47,708 nt of DNA from a virus: positions 1 through 47,708 of the IMG/VR virus record IMGVR_UViG_3300035688_000216, one strand, 5' to 3'. This document shows positions 1 through 9,900 of the stretch, piece after piece. The position numbers were made by a program, and so were the translations under genes. The notes under the pieces are model-generated. The model made no database searches. It saw only the letters and a list, made by a program, of their open reading frames with translations, and was not told the origin of the DNA. The stretch's first letter is position 1, and each line of letters begins with the position of its first letter.

Positions 1-857
1 CCATTATTATAAAACGTATTGTTATAGATTCTTGAATGGGATGAACTGCCTACCCCCGGTTGTCCACCATAAACCCCAAGTCCGTGTTGAGAATTATCAT
101 ATACGGCGTTCTTACGGATTATCTGATATGGAGAGTTTGCCTGCATTCCGTGAATGGCAGCGCCGTGAACCCGGTTGCCCTCAAAGACCAGATATGCTCT
201 TGCGTCGCTACCGCCGCTATGGGCCGCGTCCGCAACCCGATAGATAGGATTGTAAAGGTCGTTATTGCGAATGATGTTGTGATGTCCGAAATTGTTAATG
301 CAGTCATGCCCAACATCCATTATTGAGCAACCTTCCACGAGATTATAACTTCCCTCGATCCAAACATCCCCGAGATTATAACAACCGGCATGAGCTACCA
401 TACAGTTTAGAAGTTTATTATGGTTCCCTAAGATGCGGACGCCGCCGTCAACATTAGCCGTTCCATTAATCAGGGGACAATTCCGGATAATATTGTAGTC
501 GCCTTCGTTCCAAACAAACCACCATTGCGGGAGTGAATTGTCTCTTGGAGAACCATCTACCGCAATTCCATCGATAATAAAATAATTTCTGCCGACGGAA
601 AATCGGAATACTCCATATCCTTGGTTCGTTCCTTTTAGTGTGGGATTATGGCCGGGATAATTCTTATAGGTAATGGGGTTCGCGGCGGAACCGGAATGTG
701 ATGGAAAAATCCGGTCATTATATGTCCCGTTCATAAGATGGGCGACATCCCCGGCAACAAGGGTCGCATTGGCCTTGCTGATTGTTTTCCAGGGATGCGC
801 GATGCTCCCGCCATCGGCATCATTGCCGAATGCGGGGTCGATATAGAATTCAGCCAT
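1..857 (-). CDS. Beta-helix tailspike, polysaccharide-lyase-like, C-terminus cut by window edge
   Basis: An open frame runs from an ATG at 857 to the window edge with no stop, giving about 285 residues of a longer protein. The N-terminus reads YIDPAFGNDADGG, then PWKTISKA, then a GDVAHLMNGTY-like segment. This layout is typical of phage tailspikes and secreted pectate-lyase-like enzymes (YVSPxGNDxxPGT..PWxTIxKA). It is followed by rungs rich in N, G, I and V such as NHNKLLNCMV, SYNLVEGCSIMD and HHNIIRNNDLY, as in right-handed parallel beta-helices. The likely role is binding and possibly cutting of a host surface polysaccharide. It follows a 38-residue gene by 5 bases and is the last gene seen in the tail operon. 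Catalytic residues cannot be assigned and the C-terminal domain is missing. Confidence 0.8.
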   Translation of the reverse strand, partial: MAEFYIDPAFGNDADGGSIAHPWKTISKANATLVAGDVAHLMNGTYNDRIFPSHSGSAANPITYKNYPGHNPTLKGTNQGYGVFRFSVGRNYFIIDGIAVDGSPRDNSLPQWWFVWNEGDYNIIRNCPLINGTANVDGGVRILGNHNKLLNCMVAHAGCYNLGDVWIEGSYNLVEGCSIMDVGHDCINNFGHHNIIRNNDLYNPIYRVADAAHSGGSDARAYLVFEGNRVHGAAIHGMQANSPYQIIRKNAVYDNSQHGLGVYGGQPGVGSSSHSRIYNNTFYNN

Positions 858-862
858 TGTTA

Positions 863-979
863 TCAGTAATCATATTTCCCCAATTTCTCCTTCAGCCATT
901 GGAAAACCAGAACGGCAATTTTCTTGATGCTGTCGGCAAAAAGTGTTCCAATCACAACCCCGAGAATTAATTTAAACAT
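863..979 (-). CDS. 38-residue hydrophobic small protein
   Basis: ATG at 979 is preceded by GGAGAAACG, a good ribosome binding site. The product starts MFKLILGVVIGTLFADSIKK and has one hydrophobic stretch (residues 3-14) followed by an amphipathic, lysine-rich C-terminus (QWLKEKLGKYDY). It sits between the large fibre gene and the tailspike gene, 5 bases before the tailspike start. It could be a small membrane peptide. No family is recognised; the support is the ribosome binding site, the tight spacing and the gap it fills. Confidence 0.55.
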   Translation of the reverse strand: MFKLILGVVIGTLFADSIKKIAVLVFQWLKEKLGKYDY

Positions 980-1011
980 CGTTTCTCCTTTTTTAAGATC
1001 TACCGTTTTGT

Positions 1012-3657
1012 TTAGTTGTACCAAATAACAAGAAAGATTTTCTTCGTGGCATTGAGTCTATTCTTGATCTGCAACGGTTCCTGGGCAGCCCCCGTTCCGA
1101 TATCCAGTTTATCGTCGGTATCGGCATTGGCCACGACGTTCGTTGAATTATTCACGAGCGTCACGTCTCCGTCATTGTCGATCCAGAAATCAGACCGCTC
1201 TTCATTATTCCCGGCGGCGATGAATCCGCGAGCTGAACTCGTGATGGAGAATGGAAGCGTAAGGATGGCATCGTCGGCAAGGTCCGTATAATAGCGATAC
1301 TCATTGACCGTCCCGCCTCCGCATTCAAGCGAAACTATCCCCCCGGCCTCGCCTATCCAATGCGGCGCCGCGTGACCGCCGATGCCGCCCGCGTCGGCTG
1401 AATAAGCGGCGAAACTATCCGTCACTACCCCCGGAACCGCCACGTTGAGCAATCTAATGGGATAACTCGTAATCGTCCCGGCTGTCCCTGCCTGTATTTT
1501 AAACCGCTCGGCAAGTATCTGTAATACTGTTCCGCTAGCCCCAACCGTACCTGTCTTGAATATGATATCGCCTGATGCGGCATCTCCGGTGGCCCTTCCG
1601 CCGGCAAGGATGATGTCGGCGGCGGCAATATTCGTTCCGACGCCCCCCGATGCATTTATGGTAACGTCTAGGGGCGTTGCGTTGACAATACCATTGCCGA
1701 GATAAATGTCATCTATGTACCCGCCGGAATCCCCGCCGATAACGCATTGGTGCGCCGTCCAGACCTTCGCCCCGTATCCGAGAGCGATGGAATAGCTTGT
1801 CGATGGGCCAACTGCAGTAAGGCTTGCATCCGGCGTGGAGTCGGCATAGATGACCGTCGAATTGTCACCGATGGTGGCAACAAAATAGTATGGCAGGTAA
1901 AGCGAACCCCCGACCTTAGAGCGATAGAGTTTTCTAGCCGTGCATAATCTCGGGCCGGTATAGGTTGGAATTGACGCTACGTTTATGATTAGGTTCCCGG
2001 CCGTGGTCGTGATGACAGAGGCCGACGCCGCCCCGAGCATCGTTTCCTTACCGTCCAAAACAAAGGAAGTTCGGTAACGATAATTGCCTATCTCAAGGCC
2101 CGCTCCAGCCGCCTTTGCTCCCGTCGGTCCCGTGGCCGGGGGAACGAAGTTCACAACATCCCAACCTGAATAAGACCCGATATAGATTGAACCTTTCTCG
2201 GTTGTGAAGTATGGGGTCCCGGAAACGGCAATTATCTTTAGGGCATTCCGTCCCACGGCGATAACGTCGCCCTGGTTATATCCGTATCTTCCCGTATCGT
2301 TCCCGGCAAAATACCCCAAAAAGCATAACCCGTCTGCCGGGGTGTCTTGGTTTGCCCCGGAATAAGCGCCGACCGAAGTGCAATAATTCAGTCCGGCCGT
2401 TCCACCGGAAACATCAACGGTTCCGCCGCCATATAAAACCTCGTCGCCGATTCCGACGTTTGCCGTTCCATATAGCATTTCATAGAATGAATAGGAACCG
2501 ATTGATATAATTCGACTGTCATTGTCAACGAGATCATCAATATAATGATAGAGTGCATTATATCCGATGGCTACAATATCGCCCCAATTATCGCTCGTCG
2601 GGGTGAATGAATAAAGCGCACTACTGCCAAGGACGATATTATTGCAAGCCCCATCATCCTGGCCCGTCGTGTCAATGTTATGTCCGGCGAGGTCTCCTAT
2701 AAAAATGTTTTGTTGCAAATATCCCTTGGCCCCCCCCAAAACATCATACCCAAGGCCGATAACGGTATTGATTCCCAAAAGAGTGGCAGCAACGCCGCTG
2801 GCGGCGTATGGACCGATGATTACGGAATCCCAGATACCGTCCTCGGTACTCGTATTGTACCAGTCCCTTATGTTATATCCGGCCTGGGAACCGATGATGA
2901 CATTATCTTCCCAGTATCCGGCGGCAAGCGGAGCCGCCTCATCTCCGATGATGACGCTATTGGTCATCGCCGCCGGATCGCCGCCCGTCCCGGAACAGAC
3001 GCCCTCCCCGAACAGGGTATTTGTATTGCCCGAATATAGGACGGTCTCCGTCTCCAGCGTCGCGCCCTTGCCGATGCGAAAGGCATCATCGGCGTCGCTG
3101 TCGTCCACGCCCATCGTATATTTGACGACAGGCGTCGCTCCAAGCACGAACTGAATGAGGGGATCACGCTCGGCATCGGAGGCATTAATAATCCGGAATA
3201 TGGGACCTGCCGTAGAATCTTGTAGGGTCAGCGTTCCATCAAGGTATCGGATATAGTCATTTCCCGAAAACGCCGTCCCTGATTCTATCTTGAATGAATC
3301 GGCGTCGCTGTCGTCCACGCCCATCGTATATTTGACGACAGGCGTCGCCCCAACCGCGAACTGAATGACCGTATCGACCTCGGCATCCGTCAGATTGCGG
3401 ATTGTGAGGAGCGGCAAGGTCGGCGATACCGTGATATACGAATTGAACTCCAGCCCGGTCTCGGCGGCGTTCACGCTCGGGAGTTCCCCTGTCGCGCCCG
3501 CATAGGTCGATGGGGTATCGGTGAGATCAATGAAAGTTTCGGTAACCGGCGGGATGATAATATGCTGGGTGATCCCCGCACCGGAGAGCGCCCGCTCCAG
3601 TTTGCGCCGGAGGATCTCCACCTCATTTCGCGTTGCGACTTTTTCGCCGATGCTCAT
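1012..3657 (-). CDS. Large tail fibre with YadA-head-like repeats (881 aa)
   Basis: The start at 3657 has AAGGATATGGC upstream. The N-terminus (about residues 5-28) looks coiled-coil (NEVEILRRKLERAL). It is followed by a duplicated module containing GATPVVKYTMGVDDSDAD, present twice 70 residues apart. Between about residues 240 and 500 are many short repeats of the type SVIIGDEA, NVIIGSQAG, NIFIGDLAG, NVGIGDEVL and SVGAYSG, each with a hydrophobic-hydrophobic-G core. This resembles the trimeric left-handed beta-roll of YadA-type adhesin heads. The C-terminal third has glycine-rich beta segments. It is probably a trimeric fibre or receptor-binding protein. No chaperone or autoprotease domain was recognised at the C-terminus. 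Confidence 0.75.
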   Translation of the reverse strand: MSIGEKVATRNEVEILRRKLERALSGAGITQHIIIPPVTETFIDLTDTPSTYAGATGELPSVNAAETGLEFNSYITVSPTLPLLTIRNLTDAEVDTVIQFAVGATPVVKYTMGVDDSDADSFKIESGTAFSGNDYIRYLDGTLTLQDSTAGPIFRIINASDAERDPLIQFVLGATPVVKYTMGVDDSDADDAFRIGKGATLETETVLYSGNTNTLFGEGVCSGTGGDPAAMTNSVIIGDEAAPLAAGYWEDNVIIGSQAGYNIRDWYNTSTEDGIWDSVIIGPYAASGVAATLLGINTVIGLGYDVLGGAKGYLQQNIFIGDLAGHNIDTTGQDDGACNNIVLGSSALYSFTPTSDNWGDIVAIGYNALYHYIDDLVDNDSRIISIGSYSFYEMLYGTANVGIGDEVLYGGGTVDVSGGTAGLNYCTSVGAYSGANQDTPADGLCFLGYFAGNDTGRYGYNQGDVIAVGRNALKIIAVSGTPYFTTEKGSIYIGSYSGWDVVNFVPPATGPTGAKAAGAGLEIGNYRYRTSFVLDGKETMLGAASASVITTTAGNLIINVASIPTYTGPRLCTARKLYRSKVGGSLYLPYYFVATIGDNSTVIYADSTPDASLTAVGPSTSYSIALGYGAKVWTAHQCVIGGDSGGYIDDIYLGNGIVNATPLDVTINASGGVGTNIAAADIILAGGRATGDAASGDIIFKTGTVGASGTVLQILAERFKIQAGTAGTITSYPIRLLNVAVPGVVTDSFAAYSADAGGIGGHAAPHWIGEAGGIVSLECGGGTVNEYRYYTDLADDAILTLPFSITSSARGFIAAGNNEERSDFWIDNDGDVTLVNNSTNVVANADTDDKLDIGTGAAQEPLQIKNRLNATKKIFLVIWYN
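3088..3139 (-). repeat. Direct repeat copy 1 in fibre gene
   Basis: This stretch is almost identical to 3298-3349, exactly 210 bases away; at least 48 consecutive bases match. It encodes the second copy of GATPVVKYTMGVDDSDAD in the fibre. The surrounding 70-residue units are similar but more diverged, so the near-identity here points to a recent gene-conversion or slippage event within a repeated fibre module. Confidence 0.85.
3298..3349 (-). repeat. Direct repeat copy 2 in fibre gene
   Basis: Partner of the copy at 3088-3139, in the same orientation and reading frame. It encodes the first copy of the GATPVVKYTMGVDDSDAD segment. The 210-base offset corresponds to a 70-residue structural unit of the fibre shaft. 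Confidence 0.85.
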
Positions 3658-3666
3658 GCCATATCC

Positions 3667-5454
3667 TTAATATGTTTGCGTATCCAGAACGGCGACGATC
3701 TCCGTCGATGCCGTTGCCGGCTTCTTCGTGATCTTGATAATCCTGAACAGAACCCCGCTTATCGCCCCACCTGCGTATGCCGCCCGCGTGCGCGTAATCT
3801 TCACCCTGTTGCGGCCGGGATTCAGGTCAAGCCCATAGCCTCGCACCTCGAACGTGATCTCAAGCGGCGGCGTCTCATACATTGAGAGATAGGCGGCGGC
3901 CAACCATGCCGCACCGGCGGATGCTTTCAAGTATGATTCAACTTCAAGCGTTTCCTCTATGCCGTAAACAAATCGTGCCACATCCGAGTCGGCTTCGCTA
4001 ACCTTGAACTCATCATTGTCCGGATTCTCGTCATACTTAATCTTGATGATATTTTTGATTGCCGAGAAATCATGCCGCATTGAGAAAGACAGAAAATGCT
4101 CATCAAAGAAATGGGGCGGCGTGACTCCAAGCGGATCACTATTCGCATAGATCGTCGGTGCATATGTCCCATCCTGAAGCGGAACGAGCTTGAAAAGAAG
4201 CGAAGCCTCCAACTTGCCGACGATCTCTCCGAATGTCATGTCATAGTCAATATAGGTCGCTATTGCCTGCCTTCGGTTCGTCTTGAAATCGAGCAGGGCC
4301 GCCGCATCAAGGATGGAAAGCGATTTGCCGATCCGGTTTACGACGAGGTCTTCGAGCATGTCGGCCCCGATGACAACCGCCCCAACCCAGGTCCCGCCCG
4401 TATCGGCCGTCTCACCCTCGTCGGCATGGACAAGAGTATACGTGAAATGGAGGATGTCCGGGACAGCCTTCACCGTGAATGTCCCATCGTAGGTCGCATC
4501 GGCCATTCCGCTGATCACGACGTTACTGCCGACGATCAATCCGTGAACGGCGCCGGTCCCGATAGTGGCTATGTTGCCGGATACGGCTCGATGGGCGGTC
4601 GCTCCCGTTATTGTCGCGCCCTCAATATCGCAAAGGAGGTTAGATGACATATCGCCGCGCAAGGGAAAAAGAAAAGGGTCGGCATAGTTCTCGGCCGAAG
4701 CATCAAGAGAGGTAGAGCCGATCTGTACCAACGGCGGTCCGAGATCCGATGCAATAGAGACGCGGATATACCCGGCCGTCCAGACACCGCCCGACGGAGC
4801 CTTAATATACCAAACCTGTATCCTCGTACAGTAGAAGGCAGTTCCACCCGTTTTGAACGATTGCCCGAGTTGGGCGGTAGCTGCGGTATCCTTAAACTCC
4901 TGAGTCTCATTGGGCCAAATATGCCTAGAGTTATTAACCTGTATCGTCTCCGGTCCGTCGAGGGTTTCCCTGCCCCATACCCAGAACCGGAGGTCATGCG
5001 CCGCGTCTGCCGTCCAAGTATTAGCGCCGGAATCGAATGTCCATATACTTCCATCACCGTATCCACATACCGCCGCATCATATCGTTTGAGATGTAGGTG
5101 CTTTGCAGCATCCACGGAGCAATCGGCATCGAGAACGAAATAATAGGTCGTGCCGGATTCAAGAAAGGGCGTCTCTTTATCAAGAGTAAATTCGGCGATA
5201 GCGAGGTCGGGCGTATAATCGCCGGGATCCAGCGTTTCCGTATCTGTCCGAACCTCGTCAAGCGAATGAATGGCGTGATCCGCTATCTTGTAAATGTGGT
5301 CAACCGTATCAATGCAGACGGGAACAACATCGTGAAGGTCGCCATAAGCGATGGGGATCGGTGCGCCGTCGGCCCGTTCCTCAAGGTTCGGATAATTCGG
5401 CGCAACGCCCGCCGCCCATTTATATCGAGTCTTAGGCAGTTTGATATTGAGCAT
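3667..5454 (-). CDS. Tail hub / tail-associated structural protein (595 aa)
   Basis: The frame is open further upstream, but the likely start is ATG at 5454, which follows the stop of the previous gene by two bases and has AGGA upstream. The product begins MLNIKLPKTRYKWAAG. A middle region (about residues 180-290, with QLGQSFKTGGTAFYC and RIQVWYIKAP) looks like a carbohydrate-binding-type beta domain. The part around VVNRIGKSLSILDAAALLDF and GEIVGKLEASLLFKLVPLQ and the C-terminal NPGRNRVKITRTR resemble tail hub or Tal-type proteins. Its position after the tape measure and two distal tail genes agrees with a baseplate-hub role. No endopeptidase motif was seen. The exact family is uncertain. 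Confidence 0.65.
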   Translation of the reverse strand: MLNIKLPKTRYKWAAGVAPNYPNLEERADGAPIPIAYGDLHDVVPVCIDTVDHIYKIADHAIHSLDEVRTDTETLDPGDYTPDLAIAEFTLDKETPFLESGTTYYFVLDADCSVDAAKHLHLKRYDAAVCGYGDGSIWTFDSGANTWTADAAHDLRFWVWGRETLDGPETIQVNNSRHIWPNETQEFKDTAATAQLGQSFKTGGTAFYCTRIQVWYIKAPSGGVWTAGYIRVSIASDLGPPLVQIGSTSLDASAENYADPFLFPLRGDMSSNLLCDIEGATITGATAHRAVSGNIATIGTGAVHGLIVGSNVVISGMADATYDGTFTVKAVPDILHFTYTLVHADEGETADTGGTWVGAVVIGADMLEDLVVNRIGKSLSILDAAALLDFKTNRRQAIATYIDYDMTFGEIVGKLEASLLFKLVPLQDGTYAPTIYANSDPLGVTPPHFFDEHFLSFSMRHDFSAIKNIIKIKYDENPDNDEFKVSEADSDVARFVYGIEETLEVESYLKASAGAAWLAAAYLSMYETPPLEITFEVRGYGLDLNPGRNRVKITRTRAAYAGGAISGVLFRIIKITKKPATASTEIVAVLDTQTY

Positions 5455-5456
5455 GA

Positions 5457-6164
5457 TTATTCCTGGAACCGCCGCGGATCTTCCGTATCGAATACGACCG
5501 TCCCATCCGTCCATGTCCATCCGCCCGTATAACCGTCGAATAGTTTGATATAATCTGCATAAGCATCGCCGCTGTACCCGAATCTGATGACCATGCGTTT
5601 GCCCTCATAGACATAATCAGCAAGTCGGGAGTCCCAGTAACCACCGGGATTTAATGCAACTACAGAACCGAAACTCTGTGCGATTCCACCTTCCGAGAAC
5701 TGTGTCGCCTCGAAGGAAAGATCGGTAATAGAAGACGGGTCGAGGAGCGGGCGATAAGGATGACTTATGGTATCAACCAATAGATCCACGAGATCAACCT
5801 GGCGGTCGGCCAGTCGTTCCCAGAAATAGGAATTGATATAGAACAAGCCGCTTCCTACACCCGGGTCTGCCGCCGTTGATGTGTGGACATAAAGTCGGGC
5901 CTGCGCCGCATCCCAATACCAGGATTTAGCCGTTGAATTACATGTTGTAAGATCGGCAACGTCCGGAGTATAGGTCACGAAAAGGCCCGTTGATTTCAGA
6001 CATTCGCGGACCCGGGACGGCTTACCCTCGGGGTGTGCTATATAATAACAGTTCGTATAAGTGACAAGGACATGAGTCCATGTCTCACCCTCAAGCCTCC
6101 TGGCCGGCTCAATTTGCGCAAGCCAGACGAGATCTTGAGTCGTGAGCGCCGGATTGAAGGTCAT
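5457..6164 (-). CDS. Distal tail / hub-associated protein (235 aa)
   Basis: Starts MTFNPALTTQDLVWLAQIEP with its ATG overlapping the stop of the previous gene at 6164. The protein is rich in aromatic and beta-prone segments (YWDAAQARLYVHTS, GYWDSRLADYVYEGKRMVIRFG). The C-terminal GYTGGWTWTDGTVVFDTEDP resembles hub proteins that describe a path or force application site in other phage tails. It lies between the distal tail protein and the hub candidate. No confident family; the structural role is inferred from position. Confidence 0.6.
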   Translation of the reverse strand: MTFNPALTTQDLVWLAQIEPARRLEGETWTHVLVTYTNCYYIAHPEGKPSRVRECLKSTGLFVTYTPDVADLTTCNSTAKSWYWDAAQARLYVHTSTAADPGVGSGLFYINSYFWERLADRQVDLVDLLVDTISHPYRPLLDPSSITDLSFEATQFSEGGIAQSFGSVVALNPGGYWDSRLADYVYEGKRMVIRFGYSGDAYADYIKLFDGYTGGWTWTDGTVVFDTEDPRRFQE

Positions 6165-6925
6165 CAGCGGGCCTCCTCGATGGAGAAGTCCATGTCATAG
6201 GCAAACCCCACGCCCGTCGGATCATAGAACAGGAAATTGAAATTGAACGGACTGGTGTTCCGGGCATAACGCGTCGATGCGGAATCATAGACATTCTCGA
6301 CAATGAAATATGGGTTTGAGAATCCCACCTCTGCAAAGATCGTCTCAAATGTATCCTTGTCCGATTCCGGGATGAAGGTGAATTGATAGGTCCATGCCTT
6401 ATAATGCGTCCGAGCGGCAACCGAAAGTTGACCGCCGACGGAAATCCCAATCTCGGAGGGATCGGTAATCTGCATGGAATAAGACGACACATCATAAGTC
6501 GGCGAGAAGTAATCGCCCAAGAAAATGCGGCCGACCTTGATATAATGATCCGTACTGGCGGGTTCGGTAATGGTGATCTTCCAATATTGGTGATTGGCTG
6601 CGGTCCAGAAAAAAGTCATAGTCTCGGCGACCGACATGTGGATTTCGTCTATTGTTTCATAGGCCGTCGATGCTCCGGCCTGAATGCGGATGGATGCACC
6701 CGTCGTGAAATTGTGGCCTTTGATGACGAGGGCCTTAATGACGGGGGATGCCGCTCCGACGTTAATGGTAATCCATTCAATCGTATCGCCTATCGAGCGC
6801 CATGCGAAGGTCGGCCATTGGTTCTGGATGTTCTCGACGGGATAATCCGTCGCCTCGGTCGATGCATCGAGCGTCGCATCGTCGAAAAGGTTATTCCATA
6901 AAAAACGGGTGTGCTGTAGTGACAT
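6164..6925 (-). CDS. Distal tail protein candidate (253 aa)
   Basis: First gene downstream of the tape measure, with AGGGGGATAACACA before the ATG at 6925. It begins MSLQHTRFLWNNLFDDATLD. The middle resembles a galactose-binding-like beta sandwich (TIEWITINVGAASPVIKALV, YWKITITEP). The C-terminus (TYQFTFIPESDKDTFETIF, FSNPYFIVENV) is reminiscent of Dit-like domains that compare measured and expected coordinates. In siphoviruses the gene after the tape measure is usually the distal tail protein, so this call rests mainly on order. Confidence 0.6.
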   Translation of the reverse strand: MSLQHTRFLWNNLFDDATLDASTEATDYPVENIQNQWPTFAWRSIGDTIEWITINVGAASPVIKALVIKGHNFTTGASIRIQAGASTAYETIDEIHMSVAETMTFFWTAANHQYWKITITEPASTDHYIKVGRIFLGDYFSPTYDVSSYSMQITDPSEIGISVGGQLSVAARTHYKAWTYQFTFIPESDKDTFETIFAEVGFSNPYFIVENVYDSASTRYARNTSPFNFNFLFYDPTGVGFAYDMDFSIEEAR

Positions 6926-6929
6926 TGTG

Positions 6930-9900
6930 TTATCCCCCTACTGCGCCCGTAGGCACGTGGAAATCATTATGGTCAAACATCCGTTGTAGAATAGGTCTTG
7001 CGTCCCGTCTCAAGAATGTTTCTATTCCGGCGCGGTCAATGGCATTGACGTTGAACGTGAGATTAACGGAACGACTACGACCGCTCGCGGCCGGGGCCGC
7101 ATCCGCCCGATAATCCCGAAGCGGCATGATGATCTCGGGCTCATGCTCGGCAATGCGGGCAAGTCGCGGAGTCCATGCAATGCCGCCCTCGGCGTATCCG
7201 CCCCGGCGGGGGAACCTGCCTCTACCGCCGCCCGCGTCATCGTCGCCGAACAATTTGGAAAGATCAGGAAGGGTCGCTTTAATCTTTATCTTCCAGTCGA
7301 CCTTAGAAATCTTTTTACCAAGTTTTTCAATTTCGCCCCAGATATCGTCAAGGGTATCTATAACCGGATTACCCATGGCCTTTTGAGAATTATCCCCCAC
7401 TTTCTTCATTGCATCCGTTGTCTTACGGAAAGCATCGGGAATCTCTTTTTCAAGTTCCCCTTGAATTCCCTTGAGGGATGTTTTGACCGGGACGCCCATG
7501 TTCTTCTCGGCTCCCGCACCTACCTTCTTCATCGTATCCAACCCCTTCAATAAATCCGGGGTCAGTTCGCCCATAATAACTTGACCGATGCCGCCGACGG
7601 TTTTCTTGAAAGGAACCCCCAATAAAGTTTCAGCACCGTCTCCGAATTTTTTCAGCGCACTTTCCGTGGTTGTAACCGCTGCGGCAAGTGTATTCGTAAT
7701 AGTTTGCCCGATGCCCACAAAAACCGTTCCAATTTCCGCTCCATATCCATTACCAACCGCTCCAATTTCCGCTCCATACTCATCACCGCCCCCGCGAGGG
7801 TTCCCGCGACCGCCCCCACCCTTGCCGCCCCCGCCACCATCCCCATCCACCCAATCCCAAGCTTTTCTTGCACGCTCTCCCGCATCTTCCCAACTATTGC
7901 CGGCGGCATCGCCCTCATCCGAAAAATCTTCGGCAATTCCATAGACCTTGCAAAAAAGCTTATACATTTTATCGAGAGTCGTGTTGACGTCGCCCATTAA
8001 TGTGTTAACGGAACTTAACGTGTCGCCTATATCAACCTTATCTTTAACAAGTCCCGCTTTCTTTGCCTGCTCAATAAGCGCTAATGTGTTTTCATCCAGG
8101 GTAATGCCGTAAGCCTTGGAATAGTCATATATCTCTTGGAGTGTCGGCGCCATTGCGCGGAGCGCATCTTCGGAAGACATACCGGCCTTCTGGAGTTTGG
8201 CATAATAATCGCCGGCATTGGTTGCAATGGCCTTGAGGGCTTCGGCAGTCATAAATCCCGAATTTCCCAGAGCCTCAAGGATGGTCTTATTGGCCTGGAT
8301 GGAGTCGAAAAGTTTTTTATTTTTATCCGCGATGCCCGCGAGATCGAGTAATTTCTTGAGGGCCGGATCCGCCGCAAGTCCAAGTTCCTTATATTTGTCC
8401 CGGAGCGCAGCCAACGGTTCCTTCATGGCCCGGAGTGCATCAAAGAACGACATGCCCGAGGCAGTCATTGCATTGAAAGATGTTAATGCGATCGTCCCGA
8501 GATTCTTTACGGCTGTCGCGCTCTTGCCGACACCGGCTATCAACGCTGAAAGGGCATTGGGAATAGTGCTTAATTGTTCCTGTTGATATGCCTGGAGGGC
8601 CTTGGATTCTTTTCCGGCTTCGCGCATCTGTTTGATAAGATCGATAAAAGCCTTACTGCCCTCTGCGCCAAATTCTTTTGCGGTGCTTATCAGTGTTTCC
8701 CAAACGCTATTGAGTGATTGACCTTCTTTGAAAATACCCTTCATGCCGTCCCTAACGGCTTGGAGGGCCGTATCCATCTCTATGCCAAAGCCCGATCCTA
8801 TCGCGGGACCGGTTGGAATAGCGGGACCGGTTGGAACCCGGAGCATCGACGATGATATGATATTTCCGATAATTTTCCCGGCCTTGCGGGCTTCCTCTAT
8901 CATGTGATCGAAATAGGCATCGACTTCTCTGTTTTCTTTCTGCGCATCGAACCAGTCGATCGCGGAAGTGATGAAGTAAGCGGCAGTGAAAGCCGCGCCT
9001 ATCGAGATCGCCAGACCAGCGAGTCCCGCTCCGGCTTCCTTCGCACCCGTTGTGATGCTCGAAAAAAAGTCCTTAAATTTCTTCGTCAGAATGCCGCCGA
9101 TGTATGTACTTACGGCATTAACTATGCCCTGCAGGAGTGAATTGAAAAAGTTTTTGAAATTCAATCCATCCTTGATGATGGTGGCGAATGCCTCGCCGAA
9201 AGCCTTGGCCATCCCATCGGCAACTGAGTTTGAGAGAGGCGCGATTTCGCCTATTTTTTTCATACTTATACCGAAACAGGCATTCACGTCCGAGACTATA
9301 TTCCATAGTTTAGTTCTGAATTCAGATGCGGTAATCCCCATCTGCCTTGCCAGTGCATTGAGTACCCGATTAAAAGCAGAAGCCGCTCCGCCGGCCTCAT
9401 CAAAAGAGGCGGGAGCCGCCGCCATGATCAGCGACATGTCCCGGGCCGCCGGGATGAATGTATTTGTCAGTTCACCGGCAAATCCCTGCATCACGTCGCG
9501 GACAAATTCAGCCCCGCGACCCAGGGGGATGATTGTTTCGGTCAATGTTCGGGTCTCGGTACTCGCGCCATAAAGACTTTCTTTCAGGGACGTGATCTTA
9601 TCTTCAAGCACCTTGATAGATCCGGGCGTCCGCTCAACCGAGGTCTTCAAGAGCTTGAGCGCTGCCTCGGCATTCGCCAGTTCCGCCGTGAGTTCGGTCT
9701 TAGTCTTGACGCCGAGTGCCTTGAGCGTATCCCCAAGTGCGCTGGCTCCGCCCGACATGTCTTTTGTCAGACCCAGCCATGCAACACCTTTGTCGATCCA
9801 GGAAAGGATGGTTTCCTTATTGGCCGCGAGAATGGCGTCCGTTGCCTTGACCGAAGCGCTCCATTCGTTCCAGACCTTCGGCCCCTGTTCCATCGTCTGC

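Noticed and set aside
2642-3154. 170-residue plus-strand frame inside the fibre gene
   Set aside because: It is antisense to a strongly supported fibre gene, has low-complexity Ser/Pro-rich content and no ribosome binding site or neighbour coupling.
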